Shown here piece after piece: positions 57,438-64,000 of a stretch of DNA of 64,000 bases (position 1 is the stretch's first letter; every line of letters starts with the position of its first letter). This DNA is from Aquabacterium sp. A7-Y. GTDB lineage: Bacteria; Pseudomonadota; Gammaproteobacteria; Burkholderiales; Burkholderiaceae_C. The translations under genes were made by a program, and so were the position numbers. Location of the stretch: assembly GCF_026153205.1 (NCBI RefSeq), contig NZ_JAPFBW010000034.1, positions 1 through 64,000 on the forward strand, written 5' to 3'. The notes beneath the pieces were generated by a model. That model saw nothing but the letters and a program-made list of their open reading frames with translations, made no database searches and had not been told where the DNA came from.

Positions 57438-57666
57438 TAGCAGTGAGGCCCGTTCATTCCTCGAAAACTCCTTGGATTCTCGTATTTTCCAGAACCAGGC
57501 GCAGGCGGTGCTCTAAAAACTGGCTATTGCAGGACTTGTGCGGTCACAACTCGCGGCCGGCTCGTTCCGGCCACGGGCTGGGGACCGCCGTGCCCGACTG
57601 CACAGGACCGGCTGCTGACCCAGGTAGCGCTCCACCAGGCGCTGGGCGGCGGCGCCGGCGTGGGCT

Positions 57667-57728
57667 CATTGGATAACCTCCGTGCTACGCACTGCGGTGC
57701 GAGCCCCTTCGGGCGGCCGGGCGTGGCT
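57667..57728 (-). repeat. Inverted solitary copy of the 62-bp repeat
   Basis: The reverse complement of this 62-bp stretch starts AGCCACGCCCGGCCGCCCGA and ends ATCCAATG. It differs from copies 2 and 3 of the array at 37229-37414 at only about two positions. The next bases (TGAGCCCA, minus strand) again begin another unit. It lies 18 bp past the end of the MNIO fusion gene. Confidence 0.9.
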
Positions 57729-57745
57729 CATGACGCTGTCGCCGC

Positions 57746-59470
57746 TCAGCCGGCGAGCAGCTCCCCGGCCCACCACTCGTGCAGCCAGCCGGCCAGAATG
57801 CCAGGGTCGCCGAGGCTCCCGCAAGACAGCTGCCGCTCGACCTCCCTTGCAATGCTGTGCCCCGGCGTGCCCAGGGCTTTCAAGAACTCGAATTCATCGG
57901 GCAGCAGGGTCCTGAAACAGGGCTGCACACCCTGCCGCCACACCACCAGCGAGAGCGGGGCGTCGCGCAACACCGCCTCCGGGACGTCGACATCGTCCGC
58001 TATCGCTTTCCAGATGGCGACTGCATTGGTTTGCTGAGAAAGAAAACGCAGGCTGGGGTGCAGCACCGGCCATTGCTCCAGGCAAGCCTGGCTGCCCTCC
58101 GTCTCGATCCTCCGCAGGTCCCAGGCTTTGGCGTCCACCTCGTCGAACGCGGTGCGCAAGGCCCACTCGAGCTCAGCCAGCTCGCGCAACACCGGGTGCT
58201 CCGGGTGGATCTCCGCCAGCCACTGCGGGAAGCGGTCGCCATAGCGGCCGAGATGCCGGCCCTCGGGCACATGGCCTTCGACGTAACGGTGCGCCAGTGC
58301 ATTGAAATACTCGCTCCCCACGTAGCGCACGGCCTTGGGATAGTGATCGGCCAGGACCTCGCTCAATCGAGCGCGGTAGCCGCCGTGGTAGATCTCCAGG
58401 CCGCGGCGCGCGGGCAAAGGGCCAGGCGTTTCGAAGTCGGGCGGCACGACGGCCGGCAGCATGTCGCTCAGGACCAGGGCGGTCAGCAGTTGCTGGCGCG
58501 CGTTCAAGGTCGACCGCACATCAGCGGTCAGAGCCACAGCGGTCGCGGCTTCGGCCTTTGAAACGCAACCCGGGGTGATAGGGCGGGTCTCCTGAAACTC
58601 GCGATGCGCGGCCCTTGCGACAGGGACCGCGGCAGCCGCGAGTGAGCGGGCTTGCCCCAGCTCGGCCAGCAGCTCGTTCAGGTCCGGGATGTGGTCGTCG
58701 CGCTCGATCATGGTCGCCGTCGGCCCGTACAGCGCACAGGCTTCACCATAGAGCGACCAGACGGCAGGAGACACCGGGTGGTCATGGGTGTCGACGATGA
58801 ACTCGCCTTCTACGGAGTGGCCCGCCAAGTGGATCTGGCGCACCCGCTCGGGCGGCAGGCCACGCAGGTAGTCGATGGGATCGAAGCCATGATTGACGCT
58901 GCTCACGTAAACGTTGTTGACGTCCACCAGCAGCTCACAATCCGCCTCGCGCGCGACATAGGCCAGGAACTCCCACTCGGTGGTGCCGGAGTCGACGTGG
59001 CGCAGGTAGCTCGATACGTTCTCCACCACCAGCCGGCGCCCCAGCACCTCCTGCGCTTGTTCGATGTGGGCCACGAGCAGGCGGGCGCACTCTTCGGTGT
59101 ACGGGACCGGATAGAGGTCGTGCAGCGATTGACCGGTGGGCCCGGTCCAGCACAAATGGTCCGAGATCCACATCGCTTCGATTCGATCGGCCAGGGCCTT
59201 CACTTGCTTCAGGTAACTCCGGCTCAGGCCATCGGCGGAGCCGAGCGACATCCCGACACCGTGCAGGGCGATCGGGTAGTCGCGCCGGAAGCCATCGAGC
59301 AGCTTCAGCGGCTTGCCGCCGGCGACCAGAAAGTTGTCCGTGATCACCTCGAGCCAGTCCACCGGCTGGGAACTGGCCAGGAAGTCGGCATAGTGGGTGG
59401 GTCTCAGCCCGAGGCCGAAGCCGGGCGAAGGTCGCCCGGCAGGGCCGCGGGCGGGCAGGCTATCGTGCAT
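57746..59470 (-). CDS. MNIO (DUF692)-DUF2063 fusion, bufferin-type maturase (BufB-BufC fused)
   Basis: 574 aa from ATG 59470. Residues about 15-290 are a multinuclear non-heme iron oxidase (DUF692): E41/D45 (LEVITDNF), H70 ([11 protein letters not shown]), D104/H105 (ISDHLCW), E150/N151 (VVENVSSYL), D183/N185 (VDVNNVYVS), H194, H214/H218 (QIHLAGH), D227/H229/H231 (VDTHDHPV) and E256 are all kept. Residues about 330-574 match DUF2063 ([20 protein letters not shown], then [15 protein letters not shown]). These are separate proteins in bufferin operons, where they modify cysteines of a small exported precursor. A precursor-like gene lies 73 bp upstream, so the same chemistry is inferred. There is no signal peptide, so it is cytosolic. 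Confidence 0.9.
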   Translation of the reverse strand: MHDSLPARGPAGRPSPGFGLGLRPTHYADFLASSQPVDWLEVITDNFLVAGGKPLKLLDGFRRDYPIALHGVGMSLGSADGLSRSYLKQVKALADRIEAMWISDHLCWTGPTGQSLHDLYPVPYTEECARLLVAHIEQAQEVLGRRLVVENVSSYLRHVDSGTTEWEFLAYVAREADCELLVDVNNVYVSSVNHGFDPIDYLRGLPPERVRQIHLAGHSVEGEFIVDTHDHPVSPAVWSLYGEACALYGPTATMIERDDHIPDLNELLAELGQARSLAAAAVPVARAAHREFQETRPITPGCVSKAEAATAVALTADVRSTLNARQQLLTALVLSDMLPAVVPPDFETPGPLPARRGLEIYHGGYRARLSEVLADHYPKAVRYVGSEYFNALAHRYVEGHVPEGRHLGRYGDRFPQWLAEIHPEHPVLRELAELEWALRTAFDEVDAKAWDLRRIETEGSQACLEQWPVLHPSLRFLSQQTNAVAIWKAIADDVDVPEAVLRDAPLSLVVWRQGVQPCFRTLLPDEFEFLKALGTPGHSIAREVERQLSCGSLGDPGILAGWLHEWWAGELLAG

Positions 59471-59497
59471 GAGTTTGTCTCTCGACCGGCCAGTGGA

Positions 59498-59526
59498 CGA
59501 AAAGCCCCGGTGCGGCAGCACCGGGG
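59498..59526 (-). terminator. Terminator-like hairpin between precursor and maturase genes
   Basis: On the minus strand: perfect 9-bp stem CCCCGGTGC (59518-59526) with GCACCGGGG (59505-59513), 4-nt loop, then CTTTTCG. It lies 17 bp after the precursor stop and 35 bp before the maturase ATG. It would let the precursor be made in excess by partial termination or mRNA protection. Confidence 0.6.
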
Positions 59527-59543
59527 AGCTGGACGGCCAGCGA

Positions 59544-59822
59544 TCAGAGGTCGCCGATCGTGCCCTTCTTGTCGAGACAGGCCTTCGCACTCATGGCCTT
59601 GAAGCCATGCCCCTTGCAGCCGTTCTGCCCTTTGCAGCCATGCTCGGCCGTCTTGCAGTCGCTGTTGCCCTTGCACTCATGAACGTTGTAGCAGTGCACC
59701 GTGTCGCCGGCGGCCACCGCCTTGCCCGACGCTCCCTGGGGCGTCTCGGCTGCACCCGCCGCCGAGGCGAGGGCCAGGGTGCTGGCAGCAAAAAGGAAGG
59801 CAGAAGTGGTCTTGAATGACAT
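59544..59822 (-). CDS. Bufferin-like cysteine-rich RiPP precursor (BufA type)
   Basis: 92 aa. A signal peptide ([17 protein letters not shown], cleaved near residue 25) is followed by a short linker and a compact Cys-rich core with six cysteines (44, 50, 56, 63, 69, 82) in [26 protein letters not shown] and KACLDKKG. This pattern matches DUF2282-like/BufA2-type bufferin precursors, small periplasmic copper-binding RiPPs whose cysteines are modified by BufB/BufC. The adjacent MNIO-DUF2063 gene supports this. Metal binding and modification are inferred. Confidence 0.85.
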   Translation of the reverse strand: MSFKTTSAFLFAASTLALASAAGAAETPQGASGKAVAAGDTVHCYNVHECKGNSDCKTAEHGCKGQNGCKGHGFKAMSAKACLDKKGTIGDL

Positions 59823-59921
59823 GTCGGATCTCCGAGCTTGGGTTGAGAAAGAGCCGCGGCTTGAAAGTGGCCGCGGACCTTCGTTGGTCGGAGATGCGTG
59901 ACGGACCTTACACGCGCCGCG

Positions 59922-61145
59922 CTATTTTTTTTGGCGTGGCGTGGACGCGGTCGACGCCCCTTGCCGGTACCAGCGACCGAGCAGCGCCCGCTCCTCCTCG
60001 GTGATGCCGGTCGCGTTGTTCAGCGGCATCGTGCGCGCAACGACGGCCTGCTGGTACAGCGACTGGGCGTTGCGAGCGACCAGCTCGGGGGTGTGCAGCC
60101 CGATGTTTTTGCTCTGCAGCTGGGCGTTATGGCACACCAGGCAGCGCTGCCCCAGCACCGCCTCCACCTGCTCGAAGCGCACCGGCTCGGCGGCGGCCAG
60201 CGCAGGAGCCGGCGCCGGGGCGATCCAGACCATCACGCCGACCAGCAGCAGGCAGCCCGCCACCGCGTAGTGCCACGGCGCACGTCGGCCCTGCACCCTG
60301 GCCTTGTGCCGGGCGACGAAGGCGTGGCGGATCAGCGCGCCGGCCAGCATCATCAGCACCAGCACCAGCCAGTTGTGCTCGTGCCCATAGGTGAAGCCGT
60401 AATGGTTGCTGAGCATCGCGAACAGCACCGGCAAGGTGAAATAGGTGTTGTGCACGCTGCGCTGCTTGCCGCGTCTGCCATGCACCGGATCGACCGGCTG
60501 CCCCGCCTTCATCTGCGCGATCACCTTGCGCTGCCCGGGGATGATCCAGAAGAAGACGTTGGCGCTCATTGCCGTGGCCATCATGGCGCCGACGAGCAGG
60601 AAGGCGGCCCGACCGGCAAACAGCTCGCAGGCCAGCCAGGACGCCAGCACGACCGCGCCGAACACCAGCGCGCCGACCACCAGGTCGCCCTTGTCGCCCT
60701 GCCCGAAGACGCGGCATATCCCGTCGTAGACCACCCAGAACGCGGCCAGGAAGGCCAGCGCCGTGGCCGCCGCAACCGTGGGGGACCAGTCCAGCACGCT
60801 CTTGTCGACCAGGAAGGTGCCGGCGTTGAAGAGGTAGAGCACCGTGAAGAGCCCAAAGCCGGTCAGCCAGGTCGAATAGCTCTCCCAGTAGAACCAGTGC
60901 AGGTGCTCGGGCAGCTGGGGCGGCGCGACGAGGTATTTCTGCGGGTGGTAGAAGCCGCCGCCGTGCACCGCCCACAGTTCGCCGTCGACGCCCTTGGCCT
61001 TCAGGTCGGGCGCGCTCGGCCGCGTCAGGCTGTTGTCGAGGAAGACGAAATAGAAGGACGAGCCGACCCAGGCGATGGCCGTGATCACATGGACCCAGCG
61101 CAGCAGCAGGTTGGCCCAATCGAGCAGGTAGGAAGAGAGGTCCAT
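59922..61145 (-). CDS. puuD: Urate hydroxylase PuuD (membrane, cytochrome c domain)
   Basis: Membrane urate-oxidising enzyme of 407 aa, used in place of a soluble uricase. It starts at ATG 61145; the frame upstream crosses the GntR promoter. About seven to eight hydrophobic helices (LLRWVHVITAIAWVGSSFYFV, FLVDKSVLDW region, LVLVLMMLAGALIRHAF) precede a periplasmic cytochrome c domain with CLVCH (VLGQRCLVCHNA), and ITEEERALLGRWY near the end. It is divergent from the GntR gene and belongs with puuE and the UraD fusion. Confidence 0.93.
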   Translation of the reverse strand: MDLSSYLLDWANLLLRWVHVITAIAWVGSSFYFVFLDNSLTRPSAPDLKAKGVDGELWAVHGGGFYHPQKYLVAPPQLPEHLHWFYWESYSTWLTGFGLFTVLYLFNAGTFLVDKSVLDWSPTVAAATALAFLAAFWVVYDGICRVFGQGDKGDLVVGALVFGAVVLASWLACELFAGRAAFLLVGAMMATAMSANVFFWIIPGQRKVIAQMKAGQPVDPVHGRRGKQRSVHNTYFTLPVLFAMLSNHYGFTYGHEHNWLVLVLMMLAGALIRHAFVARHKARVQGRRAPWHYAVAGCLLLVGVMVWIAPAPAPALAAAEPVRFEQVEAVLGQRCLVCHNAQLQSKNIGLHTPELVARNAQSLYQQAVVARTMPLNNATGITEEERALLGRWYRQGASTASTPRQKK

Positions 61146-61194
61146 GCCGAGGAGGTGTTGTACGCACGCCGGCCATTGGCGTCCATACAAAAAG

Positions 61195-61202
61195 TGTATA
61201 CA
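61195..61202. promoter_or_regulatory. Candidate GntR operator between puuD and its regulator
   Basis: Palindrome TGTATACA at 61195-61202 inside CATACAAAAAGTGTATACAG, in the 93-bp gap between the divergent starts. FadR-subfamily GntR proteins bind short AT-rich dyads of this kind. Confidence 0.45.
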
Positions 61203-61238
61203 GTTTCAGCGGAACCGGCCATCCACGTCTGTTTTTTC

Positions 61239-62024
61239 ATGCCCCCCACCCAGCCCAAGCCGGCCCGCCCCGGCAGCGCCGCCAGGAAGACCTCCCCGTC
61301 GCGGCCACGCGCCAGCACCCAGGCCGCCAGCCGGCTCGAGCCGGGCGGCAGCGCGGCGGCGCAGAACATGACGCAGCGCATCGTCGAGTCCATCACCACC
61401 GCCATCGTCGAGCGCCGCCTGATGCCGGGCACCAAGCTGGCCGAGCAGAAGATCGCCGACATCTTCAAGGTCTCGCGCACCCTGGTGCGGCAGGCCCTCA
61501 ACCAGCTGAGCCGCGACCGCCTGGTGACCTTGGAGCCGGCGCGCGGGGCCTTTGTCGCGCAGCCCAGCGTGGCCGAGGCACGCCAGGTCTTCGAGGTGCG
61601 CCAGCTGCTGGAGGCCGGCATGATGCGCCGCCTGGTGGCCCAGATCACCCCCGCCCAGGTGGCCGAGCTGCGCGAACACCTCAAGCGCGAGCAGGCCGCG
61701 GTGCAGCGCACCGACGTCTCGGGCCGCACCCGGCTGCTGGCCGACTTCCACGTGGTGCTGGCGCGGCTGCTGGGCAACGAGGTGCTGGCGGAGATGCTGC
61801 AGGACCTGGTCTCGCGGAGTTCGTTGATCTCGCTGATGTACCAGTCGGCCCATTCGGCCGAGCACTCCTTCGAGGAACACGTCGCCATCGTCGACGCGCT
61901 GGAGAAGCGCGACGCGCGCGCGGCGGTGCGCCTGCTCGAAGACCACCTCCAGAACGTCGAACGCAACCTGCGCCTCGACCCCCGCGTGCCCGATCTCGAG
62001 GCCGCGCTGCTGCCCCAGGATTGA
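61239..62024 (+). CDS. GntR family (FadR-like) regulator of purine catabolism
   Basis: 261 aa from ATG 61239; a basic Pro/Ala/Ser extension of about 40 residues precedes the winged HTH (IVERRLMPGTKLAEQKIADI, then FKVSRTLVRQALNQLSRDRL). The C-terminal FCD helical bundle has the metal/ligand histidines in LLADFHVVLARLLGNE and EHVAIVDALEKRD. It lies between divergent puuD and puuE and is only one base from puuE, so it is probably cotranscribed with puuE. The effector is probably a purine-degradation intermediate. Confidence 0.9.
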   Translation: MPPTQPKPARPGSAARKTSPSRPRASTQAASRLEPGGSAAAQNMTQRIVESITTAIVERRLMPGTKLAEQKIADIFKVSRTLVRQALNQLSRDRLVTLEPARGAFVAQPSVAEARQVFEVRQLLEAGMMRRLVAQITPAQVAELREHLKREQAAVQRTDVSGRTRLLADFHVVLARLLGNEVLAEMLQDLVSRSSLISLMYQSAHSAEHSFEEHVAIVDALEKRDARAAVRLLEDHLQNVERNLRLDPRVPDLEAALLPQD

Positions 62025-62025
62025 C

Positions 62026-62988
62026 ATGACCCTGCCCTCTCCCAGCCCCACCCCCTACCCCCGCGACCTGATCGGCTACGGCGAGCACCCGCCCCACGCC
62101 GCCTGGCCCGGCAAGGCCCGCATCGCGGTGCAGTTCGTGCTCAACTACGAGGAAGGCGGCGAGAACTCGGTGCTGCACGGCGACGCCGGCAGCGAGCAGT
62201 TCCTCTCCGAGATGTTCAACCCGGCCGCCTACCCGGCGCGCCACCTCAGCATGGAGTCGATCTACGAATACGGCTCGCGAGCGGGCGTCTGGCGCATCCT
62301 CAAGGAGTTCGAGAGACGCGCCCTGCCGCTGACCGTGTTCGGTGTCTCGATGGCCTTGCAACGCCATCCCGAGCTGACCCGCGCCTTCGTCGAGCTGGGC
62401 CACGAGATCGCCTGCCACGGCTGGCGCTGGATCCACTACCAGGGCATGGACGAAGCTCAGGAGCGCGAGCACCTGCGCCTCGGTTTGCGGATCATCGAGC
62501 AGCTGACCGGCGAGCAGGCACTGGGCTGGTACACCGGCCGCGACAGCCCCAACACGCGCCGGCTGGTGGTCGAGCACGGCGGCTTCGCCTACGACAGTGA
62601 CTACTACGGCGACGACCTGCCACTGTGGCTGCAGGTGCGCACCGGCGACGGCCGCCTGGTGCCCCATCTGGTGGTGCCTTACACGCTGGACGTCAACGAC
62701 ATGCGCTTCTCGCTGCCCCAGGGTTATGTCCATGGCGAGGACTTCTTCACCTATCTGCGCGACACTTTCGACGTGCTGTACGCCGAGGGCGACGAAGCGC
62801 CGAAGATGATGTCGGTCGGCATGCACTGCCGGCTGCTGGGACGGCCGGGCCGTTTCAAGGCGCTGCTGAAGTTCCTCGACCACATCGAGTCGCACGACCG
62901 GGTCTGGATCACGCGCCGCATCGACATCGCGCGCCACTGGCAGCAGGTGCACCCCTTCGACCCGGCGACGGCTTTCGTCTGGAGCTGA
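62026..62988 (+). CDS. puuE: Allantoinase PuuE (polysaccharide-deacetylase fold)
   Basis: 320 aa; hydrolyses allantoin to allantoate. It uses the NodB/deacetylase fold rather than the metal amidohydrolase fold. Family signatures: YPRDLIGYGEHPPHAAWPGK, VLNYEEGGENSVLHGD, EYGSRAGVWRIL, and ELGHEIACHGWRWIHYQG, with HCRLLGRPGRF late. It starts one base after the GntR stop. Confidence 0.94.
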   Translation: MTLPSPSPTPYPRDLIGYGEHPPHAAWPGKARIAVQFVLNYEEGGENSVLHGDAGSEQFLSEMFNPAAYPARHLSMESIYEYGSRAGVWRILKEFERRALPLTVFGVSMALQRHPELTRAFVELGHEIACHGWRWIHYQGMDEAQEREHLRLGLRIIEQLTGEQALGWYTGRDSPNTRRLVVEHGGFAYDSDYYGDDLPLWLQVRTGDGRLVPHLVVPYTLDVNDMRFSLPQGYVHGEDFFTYLRDTFDVLYAEGDEAPKMMSVGMHCRLLGRPGRFKALLKFLDHIESHDRVWITRRIDIARHWQQVHPFDPATAFVWS

Positions 62989-62993
62989 ACGAC

Positions 62994-64000
62994 ATGCTGA
63001 CGCTGGAGCGGCTCAACGCCGCGACCCCTGCCGAGTTCACTGCCTTGCTCGAGGGCATCTACGAACACTCGCCGTGGATCGCAGCCGAAGCCGCGCCCGC
63101 GCGGCCGTTCCGGACGCTGGCCCAGCTCAAGCGCGCCCTGGTCGAGGTGGTGCGCGGGGCGGGCCGCGAACGCCAGCTGGCGCTGATCCGGGCCCACCCC
63201 GAACTCGCCGGCAAGGCGGCCGTCGCCGGTGAGCTGACCGCCGAGTCCACCGGCGAGCAGGCGCGCGCGGGGCTGACGCACTGCAGCCGGGAGGAATTCG
63301 ACACCCTGCAGCGCCTCAACACCGATTACACGCTCCGCTTCGGCTGGCCTTTCATCCTCGCGGTGCGTGGGCCGCGCGGCACCGGCTTGAGCCGCCGCCA
63401 GATCATCGAGACCTTCGAGCGGCGCCTGGCCGGTCACCCCGACTTCGAGTTCGCCGAGTGCCTGCGCCACATCCACCGCATTGCCGAGATCCGGCTCGAC
63501 GAGCGTTTCGATGTCGTCCCTGCGCTGGGCAACCAGGTCTGGGACTGGGCCGAGCAACTGGCGGTGCACAGCGACGCCGCCGCGGCCGGGCAGCTCACCG
63601 TGACCTACCTGACCCCGGCCCACCGCGCCTGTGCGGCGCAGCTGTCGGCCTGGATGTCCGAGAGCGGCTTTGACGCGGTGCACATCGACGCGGTCGGCAA
63701 CGTGGTCGGGGTCTACCATGGGGCCGAGCTGACGGCCAAGCGGTTGCTCACCGGCTCGCACTACGACACGGTGCGCAACGGTGGCAAGTACGACGGCCGC
63801 CTCGGCATCCTGGTGCCGATGGCCTGCGTGGCCGCGCTGCACCGCGCCGGGCGCCGGCTGCCCTTCGGCATCGAGGTGGTCGCGTTTTCGGAGGAGGAAG
63901 GCCAGCGCTACAAGGCCGCCTTCCTGTCGTCCGAGACGCTGATCGGCCAGTTCGACCCGGCCTGGCTGGAGCAGGTCGACGCCGACGGCATCACGATGCT
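62994..64000 (+). CDS. Fused OHCU decarboxylase-allantoate amidohydrolase (cut by window end)
   Basis: An open frame of at least 335 codons from ATG 62994 runs off the window. Residues 1-165 are a UraD-type 2-oxo-4-hydroxy-4-carboxy-5-ureidoimidazoline decarboxylase (LNAATPAEFTALLEGIYEHS, LIRAHPELAGKAA, FILAVRGP). From about residue 175 an M20-type amidase begins (GNQVWDWAEQLAVHSD, LLTGSHYDTVRNGGKYDG, AFSEEEGQRYKAAF), with metal ligands His/Asp/Glu of allantoate amidohydrolases. The two steps flank PuuE in the pathway. This fusion is known in other Burkholderiales. It lies 5 bp after puuE. Confidence 0.9.
   Translation, partial: MLTLERLNAATPAEFTALLEGIYEHSPWIAAEAAPARPFRTLAQLKRALVEVVRGAGRERQLALIRAHPELAGKAAVAGELTAESTGEQARAGLTHCSREEFDTLQRLNTDYTLRFGWPFILAVRGPRGTGLSRRQIIETFERRLAGHPDFEFAECLRHIHRIAEIRLDERFDVVPALGNQVWDWAEQLAVHSDAAAAGQLTVTYLTPAHRACAAQLSAWMSESGFDAVHIDAVGNVVGVYHGAELTAKRLLTGSHYDTVRNGGKYDGRLGILVPMACVAALHRAGRRLPFGIEVVAFSEEEGQRYKAAFLSSETLIGQFDPAWLEQVDADGITM

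Larger units (their letters stand above)
57412..57745. other. Intergenic region between hipBA and the bufferin-like operon
   Basis: 334 bp: the hipBA operator region at its left end, a middle of about 220 bp without a supportable gene, and the inverted 62-bp repeat at its right end. Confidence 0.6.

Noticed and set aside
59898-61240. Long plus-strand extension ahead of the GntR regulator
   Set aside because: It is antisense to puuD, a well-supported membrane gene. The regulator's own conserved start is at 61239.

Overview
This 64 kb window is high-GC DNA, densely packed with genes, from a betaproteobacterium of the order Burkholderiales. Three syntenic blocks support this: rdgB-rph-PP2C-kinase next to yicC-gmk-rpoZ-spoT-greB, hemC-hemD-hemX-hemY divergent from ppc, and a cheR-cheD-cheB cluster. 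The PEP-CTERM protein and urate hydroxylase fit the Rubrivivax/Leptothrix side of the order, but that placement is inference. Almost everything reads as chromosomal backbone. The one accessory patch is about 46.0-48.4 kb, next to a tRNA-Arg gene.

Layout. 0.1-10.3 kb: chemotaxis cluster with three methyl-accepting proteins, cheW, an outer-membrane-like protein, cheR, cheD, cheB and a convergent single-receiver gene. Three flagellar-sigma-like (FliA) promoters are visible. 10.5-20 kb: hemW, rdgB, rph, a PP2C phosphatase and a Ser/Thr kinase on the minus strand, then yicC, gmk, rpoZ and spoT on the plus strand, with greB convergent. 20-23.5 kb: a LysR regulator divergent from gcdH and a CaiB-type CoA-transferase, a glutarate/glutaryl-CoA module. 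23.9-30.5 kb: a TetR-controlled tripartite RND efflux operon. 30.6-38.9 kb: L,D-transpeptidase, acylphosphatase, lipoprotein, secreted subtilase, PEP-CTERM protein, an MscS channel, an intergenic array of three 62-bp repeats, an orphan zinc-ribbon protein and a HigA-N-terminal-like small protein. 39-45.9 kb: glutathione transferase, an overlapping di-heme peroxidase/histidine kinase/response regulator operon, an MFS transporter and a GFA-family protein. 46-48.4 kb: small orphans, an IS3-type transposase remnant, duplicated XRE regulators and tRNA-Arg(ACG). 48.5-55.7 kb: the hem operon and ppc. 55.7-57.4 kb: hipBA. 57.7-59.8 kb: a bufferin-like RiPP precursor with a fused MNIO (DUF692)-DUF2063 maturase. 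59.9-64 kb: purine catabolism (puuD, a GntR regulator, puuE, and a UraD-allantoate amidohydrolase fusion cut by the window edge).

The strongest leads are the bufferin-like locus, where maturase and partner are one polypeptide behind a terminator-like hairpin; the 62-bp repeat family with a fourth, inverted copy 20 kb away; the hemD reading frame broken at a run of seven T; the peroxidase/kinase/regulator operon; and the zinc-ribbon orphan. No CRISPR array, rRNA, complete insertion sequence or prophage was seen.
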